From CAZLMF01 sp964560565 (GTDB taxonomy: Bacteria > Bacillota > Clostridia > Oscillospirales > Ruminococcaceae): a stretch of DNA of 20,490 nucleotides. Each line of letters starts with the position of its first letter. Positions within the stretch are counted from its first letter, which is position 1. Both the position numbers and the translations under genes were made by a program. The notes beneath the pieces were generated by a model. It did not search any database and was not told where the DNA came from. It saw nothing but the letters and a program-made list of their open reading frames with translations. This document shows positions 8,261-15,648 of this stretch, in pieces. The stretch covers positions 1 to 20,490 of the forward strand of contig CAZLMF010000023.1 in assembly GCA_964560565.1 (NCBI GenBank), read 5' to 3'.

Positions 8261-8309
8261 AAAAAGGCGCAGTTAGCCTGGGCAAAATGAATAATATTCA
8301 CTTTGCGCC
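8261..8309 (-). terminator. Riboswitch expression-platform terminator
   Basis: On the minus strand GGCGCA (8304-8309) pairs with TGCGCC (8266-8271), directly followed by five T (8261-8265). The enclosed sequence contains a second stem (AGTGAAT with ATTCATT), so either a nested terminator or two competing hairpins are possible. Its place between the aptamer and the ribosome binding site points to ligand-induced transcription termination. Confidence 0.75.
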
Positions 8310-8338
8310 AACCATCTCTCGTAGTTTACGGCACTTAA

Positions 8339-8533
8339 GACTAGGCAGGTCTTCTGACTTTTAGGCTTGTAGCGCTTTGAATTCTTCCCGAAGCTGAGCT
8401 AATTAGCATACTCAACTTGCTCAGTGAATACAAAGCTTGCCCTTAACAGCGGCGGGACCGTACGGGATTCAAACCCGTTTCCCTATTATCCCCCTAACTA
8501 AGTAGCTAAGCTGCTTAGCGGAGGCACCTAATC
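8339..8533 (-). ncRNA. Cobalamin riboswitch aptamer
   Basis: Read on the minus strand, this has the hallmarks of a B12 riboswitch. P1 is GATTAGG (8527-8533) with CCTAGTC (8339-8345). The core has GGGAA followed by the P5 hairpin ACGGG/CCCGT (8474-8478 with 8462-8466), a GGTCCCGCC segment and GCCGCTGT (8446-8453). A peripheral stem CTGAGC/GCTCAG (8419-8424 with 8394-8399) follows. The B12 box AGTCAGAAGACCTGCC (8344-8359) matches the consensus AGYCAGGAGACCTGCC except for one G to A. The core GCCACTGT is GCCGCTGT here. It controls the DUF4430 gene that begins at 8176. Known family behaviour is repression when adenosylcobalamin or methylcobalamin is bound; which form is preferred cannot be told. 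Confidence 0.92.
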
Positions 8534-8541
8534 CGTTTAAT

Positions 8542-8570
8542 ATTATATACTTATTGCCGCTCCTTGTCAA
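8542..8570 (-). promoter_or_regulatory. Consensus sigma-A promoter for the riboswitch/DUF4430 unit
   Basis: On the minus strand TTGACA (8565-8570) and TATAAT (8542-8547) are both perfect matches with 17-nt spacing. The start would be near 8535, just before riboswitch P1. Such a strong promoter suggests that expression is limited mainly by the riboswitch. Confidence 0.9.
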
Positions 8571-8576
8571 TTATCA

Positions 8577-8605
8577 TGGACAAGCTTAATTTTATGGGGT
8601 ATAAT
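8577..8605 (+). promoter_or_regulatory. Sigma-A promoter for deoD-rmuC
   Basis: TGGACA (8577-8582) and TATAAT (8600-8605) are 17 nt apart. This promoter points away from the riboswitch promoter, and only 6 nt separate the two -35 boxes. Confidence 0.8.
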
Positions 8606-8649
8606 ATGTATGAATAGAATAACAATTTACCCGTTGAGGAGGAGTAAAA

Positions 8650-9351
8650 ATGAGCACACCCCATAATAGTGCAAAGCTCGGTGATATTGCAAAGACGGTG
8701 CTTATGCCAGGCGATCCACTTCGAGCAAAGTTCATAGCTGAAAACTTTCTTGAGGACGCAGTATGCTACAATAATGTCCGCAATATGCTGGGCTTTACAG
8801 GTAAGTACAAGGGGCGCACTATATCAGTTCAAGGAAGCGGGATGGGTATCCCCTCAATAGGGATATACTCTCATGAGCTATACAATGTCTACGATGTGGA
8901 GAATATTATCCGTATAGGCTCAGCAGGGGCGATTGCCTCAGATGTGAAGCTGCGTGATGTGGTCATTGGCATGGCGGCTTGCACCAACTCAAGTTATGCA
9001 ATGCAGTATGAGCTGCCGGGGACAGTTGCCCCTATTGCAAGCTATAAGCTCCTTGAACAAGCAGTAAATACAGCAAGGCAAAAGAATATACCCGTTAAGG
9101 TCGGCTCACTTTTTTCAAGTGATACCTTTTACGATGATGCGTCAAGCCTTGCCCGCTGGTCTAAGATGGGTGTGCTTGCCGTTGAAATGGAATCTGCGGC
9201 GCTCTATCTCAATGCTATGCGCTCAGGTAAGCATGCGCTTTGCATAGCCACAATATCGGATTGCCCTCTTACAGGAGAGGCAACAACAGCACAAGAGCGT
9301 GAACGCACCTTTACAGAAATGGTGGAAATAGCACTGGAGCTTGGGGAATAA
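8650..9351 (+). CDS. deoD: Purine nucleoside phosphorylase, DeoD type
   Basis: Hexameric-type purine nucleoside phosphorylase that splits purine (deoxy)ribonucleosides with phosphate in nucleoside salvage in the cytoplasm. The 233-residue length is normal. Visible motifs are GDPLRAKFIAE (21-31, phosphate-binding Arg), GSGMGIPSIGIYSHEL (62-77), RIGSAGA (88-94), the ribose-binding VEMES (178-182) and TISD with the catalytic Asp204, which falls at the same number as in the E. coli enzyme. The start is set by GAGGAGGAG at 8637-8645. rmuC starts 23 nt later with its own ribosome binding site, so the two are probably one transcript. It is isolated from other deo genes in this window. Confidence 0.95.
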   Translation: MSTPHNSAKLGDIAKTVLMPGDPLRAKFIAENFLEDAVCYNNVRNMLGFTGKYKGRTISVQGSGMGIPSIGIYSHELYNVYDVENIIRIGSAGAIASDVKLRDVVIGMAACTNSSYAMQYELPGTVAPIASYKLLEQAVNTARQKNIPVKVGSLFSSDTFYDDASSLARWSKMGVLAVEMESAALYLNAMRSGKHALCIATISDCPLTGEATTAQERERTFTEMVEIALELGE

Positions 9352-9374
9352 ATAAATATAAGAAGGAGAAGTAA

Positions 9375-10607
9375 ATGGAGTATCTGCCGATAATAATAAG
9401 CTCAATTACACTCATTGTAGCGGTAATTATGCTTATAATAATACTTAACAATACAAAAGGGGAACAGCAAGCTCATGAGCTTGTGGCTTTAAGACAACGT
9501 TTTGAGGAGCTTAGCCGATCCCTTGGTGAGGATAATCGTGCAAGTCGCAGTGAGATTACTCAGGCGGTCAGTACAAGCATAAAGGGGCAGCTTGATAGCG
9601 TGGATAAAAGGCTTGAAAGCTTTAACGTTCAAACTGAGCAGCGTCTTGACAATATCCGCACTGCTATGACACGCAGTCTCACCTCCATTCAAGAGGACAC
9701 AAGCAAAAAGCTTGATGAAATGCGCCAAACAGTGGACGAAAAGCTGCAAAAAACCCTTGATGAAAAGCTTTCACGCTCCTTTGCCTCAGTCAGCCAAAGG
9801 CTTGAGGAGGTACATAAGGGACTTGGCGAAATGCAGGCACTTGCGGTTGGAGTAGGCGACCTTAAAAAGGTGCTGTCCAATGTTAAAACTCGAGGTATAC
9901 TTGGAGAAATTCAACTGGGCGCAATTATTGAGCAAATTCTTGCACCTGAGCAGTACGAGGAAAATGTTGTCACAAAGGTTGGCACACAAAATCGAGTTGA
10001 GTTTGCAGTAAAGCTGCCCGGCGACGACACAACACCTGTATACCTGCCTATCGATGCAAAGTTCCATGCAGATTGCTATTCAAATCTAGTGGATGCCTAC
10101 GAAAAGGGCGACCCAGTAGAGATTGAAAGCGCATCAAAGACTTTGGTAGCACGTATAAAGCAATCGGCTAAGGATATAAGGGACAAGTATATAGACCCCC
10201 CCAACACAACCGAGTTTGCGATAATGTTCCTCCCCTTTGAGGGACTGTATGCCGAAGTTGTAAGGCATGACCTTATGGAGGTGCTGGCGAGAGAATACAA
10301 GGTGAATATCGCAGGGCCATCAACTATGGCGGCACTGCTCAATAGCCTGCAAATGGGCTTTAGGACACTTGCAATTCAAAAGAGTTCTAATGAAGTTTGG
10401 AAGGTGCTTGGCGCAGTAAAGACAGAGTTCGATAAATTTGGCGATGTGCTTCTTATGACACAGCAGCGCCTTGAGCAGGCAAACTCTGAGCTTGATAAGC
10501 TTGTTGGAGTTAGAACACGTCAAATCCAACGAAGGCTAAGTAATGTAACATCACTTACAGACGATAGCATTACGCTCCTATCGGAGGAAATAGAAAATAA
10601 TGTCTGA
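9375..10607 (+). CDS. rmuC: RmuC-family protein (DNA recombination-associated)
   Basis: RmuC homologue of 410 residues. The family is linked to limiting inversions at short inverted repeats in E. coli, and its biochemical role is unclear. An N-terminal transmembrane helix (about 4-25) is followed by a long coiled coil (about 30-155) and the conserved RmuC domain. That domain includes NVKTRGILGEIQLG (about 169-182), VEFAVKLPG (208-216) and LPIDAKF (224-230), the last resembling a PD-(D/E)XK nuclease core, and FLPFEGLYAEV further on. AAGGAGA at 9363-9369 fits the ATG. It is shorter than E. coli RmuC (475), mainly in the tail. No terminator is evident before the pilus locus, so some read-through is possible. 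Confidence 0.93.
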   Translation: MEYLPIIISSITLIVAVIMLIIILNNTKGEQQAHELVALRQRFEELSRSLGEDNRASRSEITQAVSTSIKGQLDSVDKRLESFNVQTEQRLDNIRTAMTRSLTSIQEDTSKKLDEMRQTVDEKLQKTLDEKLSRSFASVSQRLEEVHKGLGEMQALAVGVGDLKKVLSNVKTRGILGEIQLGAIIEQILAPEQYEENVVTKVGTQNRVEFAVKLPGDDTTPVYLPIDAKFHADCYSNLVDAYEKGDPVEIESASKTLVARIKQSAKDIRDKYIDPPNTTEFAIMFLPFEGLYAEVVRHDLMEVLAREYKVNIAGPSTMAALLNSLQMGFRTLAIQKSSNEVWKVLGAVKTEFDKFGDVLLMTQQRLEQANSELDKLVGVRTRQIQRRLSNVTSLTDDSITLLSEEIENNV

Positions 10608-10695
10608 TAATATTGGTTTATTTATTATGATATAGTCACTATTCACATAAAATTAATTATTTGATGTCCAAAAAAGAGAATTTACACAAAAAGCC

Positions 10696-10724
10696 TTGTT
10701 TAATGGGCATAACTATTGTATTAT
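10696..10724 (+). promoter_or_regulatory. Candidate promoter for the pil operon
   Basis: TTGTTT (10696-10701) and TATTAT (10719-10724) are 17 nt apart, 36 nt before the preferred pilC start. The AT-rich stretch 10608-10748 otherwise holds no gene that I can see. Confidence 0.55.
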
Positions 10725-10760
10725 ATTAATTACTCAGAAAAACAAAGAATGGGGGCGTTT

Positions 10761-11708
10761 TTGCTGAAAAACTATACCTATGTCGCTAAGGACAAGCTAG
10801 GCAAGACGCTCAAGGGCGCCATAAGCGCTGAAAATTCCGGCGAACTCATGCGCATCATTCATAGTAGGGAACTTTTTCTGCTTAGCTATTCGGAGTCAGT
10901 TTCAGTTACCAGAGGTTCTGGGCATAAGTTTAAGCTCAAGGAACTGGCATTTATCTGCCGTCAGCTTAGCTCGATGCTAACTGCGGGAATGTCGCTGGTT
11001 AAATCCCTTGACATACTCTACAAAGAACAAGCTAGCAAAAAAGCAAAGGCTGTATTGCTTGAGGTTTATGAGCAGGTCCAAAAGGGCAGCTCGCTTTCCC
11101 AAGCGTTGAATATGCAGTCTGGAGCTTTTCCTGAATTTTTCATCAGCATGGTTGCCGCAGGTGAGGCAAGTGGGTCCCTTGACACAGTTATGGGTAGGCT
11201 GTCAGATCATTATGCTAAGGANNNNNNNNNNNNNNNNNNNNNNNNNNNNNNNNNNNNNNNNNNNNNNNNNNNNNNNNNNNNNNNNNNNNNNNNNNNNNNN
11301 NNNNNNNNNNNNNNNNNNNNNTTATCTTCACTTTATTCAAGCGGCATTTCAATGGTTGAGTGTCTTGAAAAGTCAGCGAGTGTACTTGGCAACCAGTATA
11401 TAAACAAAGCCTTTGAGGAAGTTATTGACAGTGTAAAGAGGGGCGAGACTATCTCAAACTCAATCTCTAAGACAAATATTTTTGAGAGTATGTTTTGCTC
11501 GATTTTATATGTAGGTGAGGAGTCGGGTGCACTTGATGATATCCTAGTAAAAACATCAGATTACTATGAGGAGGAGTCCGATTCGGCAATTACCCGATTA
11601 GTAGGACTTTTAGAACCGGTACTTATTATATTCTTAGGAGCACTTGTAGGACTCGTTATCGCTTCGATCTTGCCAGCAATGTACACAATGATGCAAGGGA
11701 TAAGCTAA
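10761..11708 (+). CDS. pilC: PilC/GspF-type inner-membrane platform protein, interrupted by assembly gap
   Basis: Integral membrane platform protein of the type IV pilus that contacts the PilB/PilT motors. The first T2SF domain (residues about 58-152) has ELAFICRQLSSMLTAGMSL and a GEASGSLDTVMGRLSDHY end. After the N-run the second T2SF domain begins at LSSLYSSGISM and ends with GEESGALDD, YEEESDSAI and the C-terminal helix LLEPVLIIFLGALVGLVI. PilC/GspF proteins normally have 110-120 residues between these points, including two transmembrane helices, but the N-run spans only about 34. The real gap is therefore probably near 350 nt. A TTG start at 10761 gives the family N-terminus (LKNYTYVAKD) with GGGGG five bases upstream. 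An in-frame ATG at 10749 lacks a site. Confidence 0.88.
   Translation: MLKNYTYVAKDKLGKTLKGAISAENSGELMRIIHSRELFLLSYSESVSVTRGSGHKFKLKELAFICRQLSSMLTAGMSLVKSLDILYKEQASKKAKAVLLEVYEQVQKGSSLSQALNMQSGAFPEFFISMVAAGEASGSLDTVMGRLSDHYAKXXXXXXXXXXXXXXXXXXXXXXXXXXXXXXXXXXLSSLYSSGISMVECLEKSASVLGNQYINKAFEEVIDSVKRGETISNSISKTNIFESMFCSILYVGEESGALDDILVKTSDYYEEESDSAITRLVGLLEPVLIIFLGALVGLVIASILPAMYTMMQGIS
11222..11321. other. Assembly gap (100 N) inside pilC
   Basis: Exactly 100 N, a placeholder length. The frame on either side happens to match, but the expected missing stretch of PilC (end of the first domain, two transmembrane helices and the link) is longer than 100 nt. Confidence 0.97.
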
Positions 11709-11731
11709 TTAAGCTTTAAGGAGGTGGACAG

Positions 11732-13282
11732 ATGATCTCGATTGACATTACCGACAGAGAAGCAAAAGTCGTAGTTGGAACAAACAGTGGCGGCAGAATC
11801 AAGATATTAAGCTCGGTAATTTGCCCTATTAAGCAGGGGACAGTACTTGACGGAGTGATAAATGACATAGCTGCGGTGGCAACTGATTTACACGACTCAA
11901 TGAAGACTAAGAACATAAATGAACGAACAGCAGTAGTCACAGTTTCATCAAGTCAGATTGTTTTCAAAGAGCTCTATGTCCCTAAAGCAAAAAAAGACCA
12001 ATTCAACGCTATGGTGAACAACCAAATACATAGCGCGATGGGCTTTAACGACGAATATAATGTCACTTATACAGTGGTAAGTGAAAGCGTCAGCGAGGAT
12101 GGTGTCGCAATATCAAAGGTTTTAGTGACTGCATGCCCACAGATGCTTGTGGAAACTTATAAACAGCTTTTCTTAATGCTTGGCATTAGACTTAAAGCTA
12201 TATATATCAATAGCAGTAGCGTTACAAGCATATTACTTGCTGATGAGAAGACAAGGCAAAGTATGCCTCTGCTATCAGTGCAGCTAAATGATAGCTTTAT
12301 TAGTATTAACCTATACGAGGAAAACCAGCTTTCGTTTTCACGCCATGTTAGGATTGATTCGAGCGATAATGGCGACAATCTGTCCAATGTTTCGTCTGTG
12401 GCGTCAGAAAATATTTTGAGAATGATACAGTTTCATAACAGCAAGCGAGATGTAAAAAGTATTGAGCATCTTTTAGTATATGGTGATACCAATGTTTTCG
12501 AGTCAATTGCAGAGTATGCATCGCTGCTTGGGTTAAATGCGCACAAGCTTGAGCCGCCTAAAAATATGGTTGCTTTTGAGGGCTTTGACTTCCTGATGTT
12601 TACAAATGCTGTTGGTGCGCTCATTAAATCTGGGCGAAGAGGTGACCAGACCAACCTCCTAAACTCCCTTTCTGACCGCAAGCAAAGAAAGCAAACAGAA
12701 TATTTTATCACAGTGGGGGGAGTTGCTTTAGTAAGCATAGCGATTATAATGCTAGGTTTTGCTCTTATTAAGCTTTACATTGGCGATATAAATCGTGACA
12801 TTTCGGATATACATGTTAAGCTTAACGCTCCGGGGCTTTCTGATAAGCTTACAGAAATTGAAGAAAAGGAAAAAATACTAACCGAGTATGAAACCTACGC
12901 TGAGCATGCAAGAAGAGCTCGCACTGCCTTTGCATCTAAGCCGAAAATTTCTCTTGAAGCGTTTACAGAGCTTGAGAGATATTTGGGAAAAGACATTGCC
13001 ATTCTCGACATCACTAAAGAGGAACAGGCACTCACTGTTAACCTTGTGGCTAAACATCAGGACTTACCTGCGCAGTATGCAAGTGCGCTCACTAAGGGAG
13101 GATATTTCGACTCAATCGCCTACGGTGGATTTGCGGATATTGCCAAAGGTAAGACGGACATAAAAACCTCAAGCAGTATAATCCTTTTACCGGGTAGCTA
13201 TCAACAGGGGCAGCTTTTAAGTGAAAATTACACAGTTAAGTTTACTATAATTGCTCATATCAAGGGTGGTGATGCGCAATGA
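11732..13282 (+). CDS. PilM-PilN fusion, type IV pilus alignment/assembly protein
   Basis: A 516-residue protein joining two normally separate subunits. Residues 1 to about 300 form a PilM-like actin-fold cytoplasmic domain: MISIDITDREAKVVV at the start, a VTVSSSQIVFKEL strand pair, and later LLVYGDTN and NAVGALIKSG segments. TNLLNSL at 307-313 resembles the INLLP motif by which PilN binds PilM. A single transmembrane helix lies at about 325-348. An outward coiled coil and a PilN-like C-terminal domain follow. AAGGAGGTG at 11718-11726 sets the start, and the stop overlaps the next start as ATGA. The layout also resembles GspL of type II secretion, but the surrounding pilus genes favour PilMN. 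Its role is to link the cytoplasmic motors and PilC to the membrane scaffold. Confidence 0.83.
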   Translation: MISIDITDREAKVVVGTNSGGRIKILSSVICPIKQGTVLDGVINDIAAVATDLHDSMKTKNINERTAVVTVSSSQIVFKELYVPKAKKDQFNAMVNNQIHSAMGFNDEYNVTYTVVSESVSEDGVAISKVLVTACPQMLVETYKQLFLMLGIRLKAIYINSSSVTSILLADEKTRQSMPLLSVQLNDSFISINLYEENQLSFSRHVRIDSSDNGDNLSNVSSVASENILRMIQFHNSKRDVKSIEHLLVYGDTNVFESIAEYASLLGLNAHKLEPPKNMVAFEGFDFLMFTNAVGALIKSGRRGDQTNLLNSLSDRKQRKQTEYFITVGGVALVSIAIIMLGFALIKLYIGDINRDISDIHVKLNAPGLSDKLTEIEEKEKILTEYETYAEHARRARTAFASKPKISLEAFTELERYLGKDIAILDITKEEQALTVNLVAKHQDLPAQYASALTKGGYFDSIAYGGFADIAKGKTDIKTSSSIILLPGSYQQGQLLSENYTVKFTIIAHIKGGDAQ

Positions 13283-13962
13283 ATCTAAGTGCTAAAGAGC
13301 GAATAATGGTTGTTGCCTTGATTTTAGTGACTATTTGGGGAGTTGGCATTGCTCTAATCCTAATGCCAACCTATAAGAGTATTGACGAGCGCCAAGCTGT
13401 TTTGGAAGATGTGCAAAATGAATTTAATATTGTAAACAGTAAGCTATTAGCAGGAGCATCCCTTGATTCTAGGATAGCAGAGGCTACTCAAATGATTGAC
13501 GATGACTTATCAATTTTCAACGCTCAAATGTATGAGTATGAGGTTGACGTTTTTATAACCGCATTATTTGCAAGTCACAATGTTGCAATTTCGAGCATAA
13601 CTATCAGCCAACTTGCTCTTGAGGAGCTTGTGAAATATGAGCCTGTGTATGTAAACTTAAACAATAATTTCACACCTAAAACAAACCAGGATGACATAAA
13701 GACAGAGGGAGAGGCTGCCGAGGCAGGGGAAATGATAGCTACTTCAACGGTTTATGTGAGCTACACGGGAAGATATACTGACGTTAAAGAACTAATTGAA
13801 AAAATCCACTCTTTAGATAGGGCTATATACATTGATGTATGCTCCATTGACAACGTCAACACCGAAGCTGCTGAGGATGACGAGGAACTCGGCAGGGATG
13901 TAACAGGCGGAATAAACTTAAAGGTATATTGCGTACCGAAGGCATTTGCACCGGTGCAGTAG
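13279..13962 (+). CDS. PilO-like type IV pilus scaffold protein
   Basis: A 227-residue bitopic membrane protein with a short cytoplasmic start, one transmembrane helix (about 9-29), a heptad-rich coiled coil (about 31-80) and an external domain with a VYVSYTGRYTDVKELIEKIHSL segment. This is the typical PilO/GspM ferredoxin-like half, in which a strand is followed by a helix. It has an acidic, low-complexity link (about 140-152) and an acidic patch near residue 200. Sequence identity to PilO is low in this family. The call rests on topology, length and position directly after PilMN, with a 4-nt ATGA overlap. It would pair with the PilN half of the fusion outside the membrane. Confidence 0.75.
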   Translation: MNLSAKERIMVVALILVTIWGVGIALILMPTYKSIDERQAVLEDVQNEFNIVNSKLLAGASLDSRIAEATQMIDDDLSIFNAQMYEYEVDVFITALFASHNVAISSITISQLALEELVKYEPVYVNLNNNFTPKTNQDDIKTEGEAAEAGEMIATSTVYVSYTGRYTDVKELIEKIHSLDRAIYIDVCSIDNVNTEAAEDDEELGRDVTGGINLKVYCVPKAFAPVQ

Positions 13963-13982
13963 CGTGTAAAAAGGAGGCAAGT

Positions 13983-15626
13983 ATGAAGGCAATCATAAAA
14001 AAGTTAAAGAGTAATGAGGGCAGCGTTTTATTTGTTGTTCTTGTTATAATGACTGTTGCCATTTTACTTGGGACATCTGTTCTTGCCCTTACACGCTCCG
14101 ACTACAAGCAGACTCAAATCGAGTATATCGACACTCAGGCATACTATACCGCAAGCGCAGCCCTAGACGGAATGGTTTCCTATATTTTATCCGATGTAGG
14201 TAGTACCCTACGCACTGAAATTGTAAGCAGGGGCAACCTAAACGCCTCTATGCCAAGTGGTGACCCGATAGAGGCTAGAATAGGCAGCTATGACATTTCC
14301 ATTTCGCATTTTAGCGGTGATTTATACAAGATAGTATCCACGGGTGTATACGCAGGCACAACTGAGAAGGTTTCTGCGTACTTGGAAATAAAAAACACCC
14401 CCCTTATGGATGCGGTATTCACTTCAACAGGCAAAAACGGCCCAATTAACACAACCATTAATGGCTCAAGCAAGATAAACGGCAATGCAAATTTCGCCCT
14501 TCAAACCCTTGAGCTTTATTCGCTTACAATGGGGGGCACAATAAGCAACACTAAGGATATTATGCTTCGCGATATAGGATACGATACCTCGCCGTCAGAG
14601 CCAATTGACCTAATATGCGGCGGGAACCTTACCGTCTCAGACGCCTCAAGCATAGGTGTCGACGGGGGTATATATGTCGGCGGTAATATGAGTGTTTCAG
14701 GTGGGTTGGATATTTTAAGCCCAACAGAAGTATATGTTGGGGGCAACTTCACAGGACAATATGAGAATATAGGCACAGCCTCAAAGCCTGTAAACCTCTA
14801 TGTAGCTGGCAATTATGTCAACTCATACGAGCAGACCGTATATGGAGATATTTATGTCGGCGGATATTACAATGCGCCTAAAGTGAAAGTGGTAGGCACA
14901 GTTTACATAGCAGGCAGTGCCGATATACCCTCAAGCCAGATAAAAACTGGCACAACCGTTGTTAAAAACACAGAGCCCAACATGGCAACCCTTACCGCTA
15001 AACTAGGTAAAACAGGGCAAATGGATATATATAACGACTGGGAAGTTCCTGCAGGGAAGTTTACAGGTCATAATCTTGAAGTTAAGTTCACTACATCAGC
15101 AACCACAGCGACTATTTCTCAAAGTGGAATACTGACTAAATATGAGTGGGTGGAATGGATTGACCACACGCTTAACTTGGATACAACTGCAGGAGATTTA
15201 TATATTAAGGTTAACACAGGTGCCGCCACATTTACATTCGGAAATACTTCTAAGGTAAATATAATCGGTAGCAATAATGTATATTTCATGCTTGCCGATG
15301 GCATGAAGTACACCCAAAATCAAACGAATGTCGGCAGCCTTACAGATAATCCGAAGTTTTACCTCATTGTAAACGGCAATAGCGAGGTCACATTTGATAA
15401 TAGCGCAGTACTCACCTTTAATGGATATATCTACGCGCCTAAGTCGATTTTTAACGTTAACAGCGCATCGAGTCCAAGCGCTCGGCTTAGGGGAGGGATA
15501 GTTGCAGGCTATATAAATCATGGCAGCTGTGCGCTTACCTTTGATTACATTGCGCCATCGAACAGTATACCTAACGCCCCGGTTGGAGGGAACAAGGCAC
15601 TGCTTAGTGGCTACGGCCGCAGTTAA
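13983..15626 (+). CDS. PilX-N-like minor pilin with repeat-built (beta-solenoid-like) passenger
   Basis: A 547-residue protein with a PilX-type N-terminus: a basic leader, NEG at 11-13, then a hydrophobic helix (14-37) and TRSDYKQTQ. Prepilin cleavage after Gly13 is possible, but there is no Glu at +5. Most of the protein is a Gly/Asn/Thr/Ser-rich passenger with short repeats about 15-22 residues apart: GGNL (213), YVGGNM (231), YVGGNF (251), YVAGNY (273), YVGGYY (291), YIAGS (308). This points to a beta-helix or solenoid. The C-terminal part (about 450-530, GYIYAPKS and RLRGGIVAGYI) resembles the DUF7305 region found with PilX-like proteins. AAGGAGG at 13971-13977 supports ATG 13983. A likely role is a pilus-tip or surface adhesin subunit; this is inference. 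Confidence 0.78.
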   Translation: MKAIIKKLKSNEGSVLFVVLVIMTVAILLGTSVLALTRSDYKQTQIEYIDTQAYYTASAALDGMVSYILSDVGSTLRTEIVSRGNLNASMPSGDPIEARIGSYDISISHFSGDLYKIVSTGVYAGTTEKVSAYLEIKNTPLMDAVFTSTGKNGPINTTINGSSKINGNANFALQTLELYSLTMGGTISNTKDIMLRDIGYDTSPSEPIDLICGGNLTVSDASSIGVDGGIYVGGNMSVSGGLDILSPTEVYVGGNFTGQYENIGTASKPVNLYVAGNYVNSYEQTVYGDIYVGGYYNAPKVKVVGTVYIAGSADIPSSQIKTGTTVVKNTEPNMATLTAKLGKTGQMDIYNDWEVPAGKFTGHNLEVKFTTSATTATISQSGILTKYEWVEWIDHTLNLDTTAGDLYIKVNTGAATFTFGNTSKVNIIGSNNVYFMLADGMKYTQNQTNVGSLTDNPKFYLIVNGNSEVTFDNSAVLTFNGYIYAPKSIFNVNSASSPSARLRGGIVAGYINHGSCALTFDYIAPSNSIPNAPVGGNKALLSGYGRS

Positions 15627-15648
15627 GAAGCAAAAAGGAGGTTTCATT

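Noticed and set aside
15520..15648. Upstream extension of the short prepilin
   Set aside because: Lies within the PilX-like gene in another frame. The prepilin leader and AGGAGG place the start at 15649.
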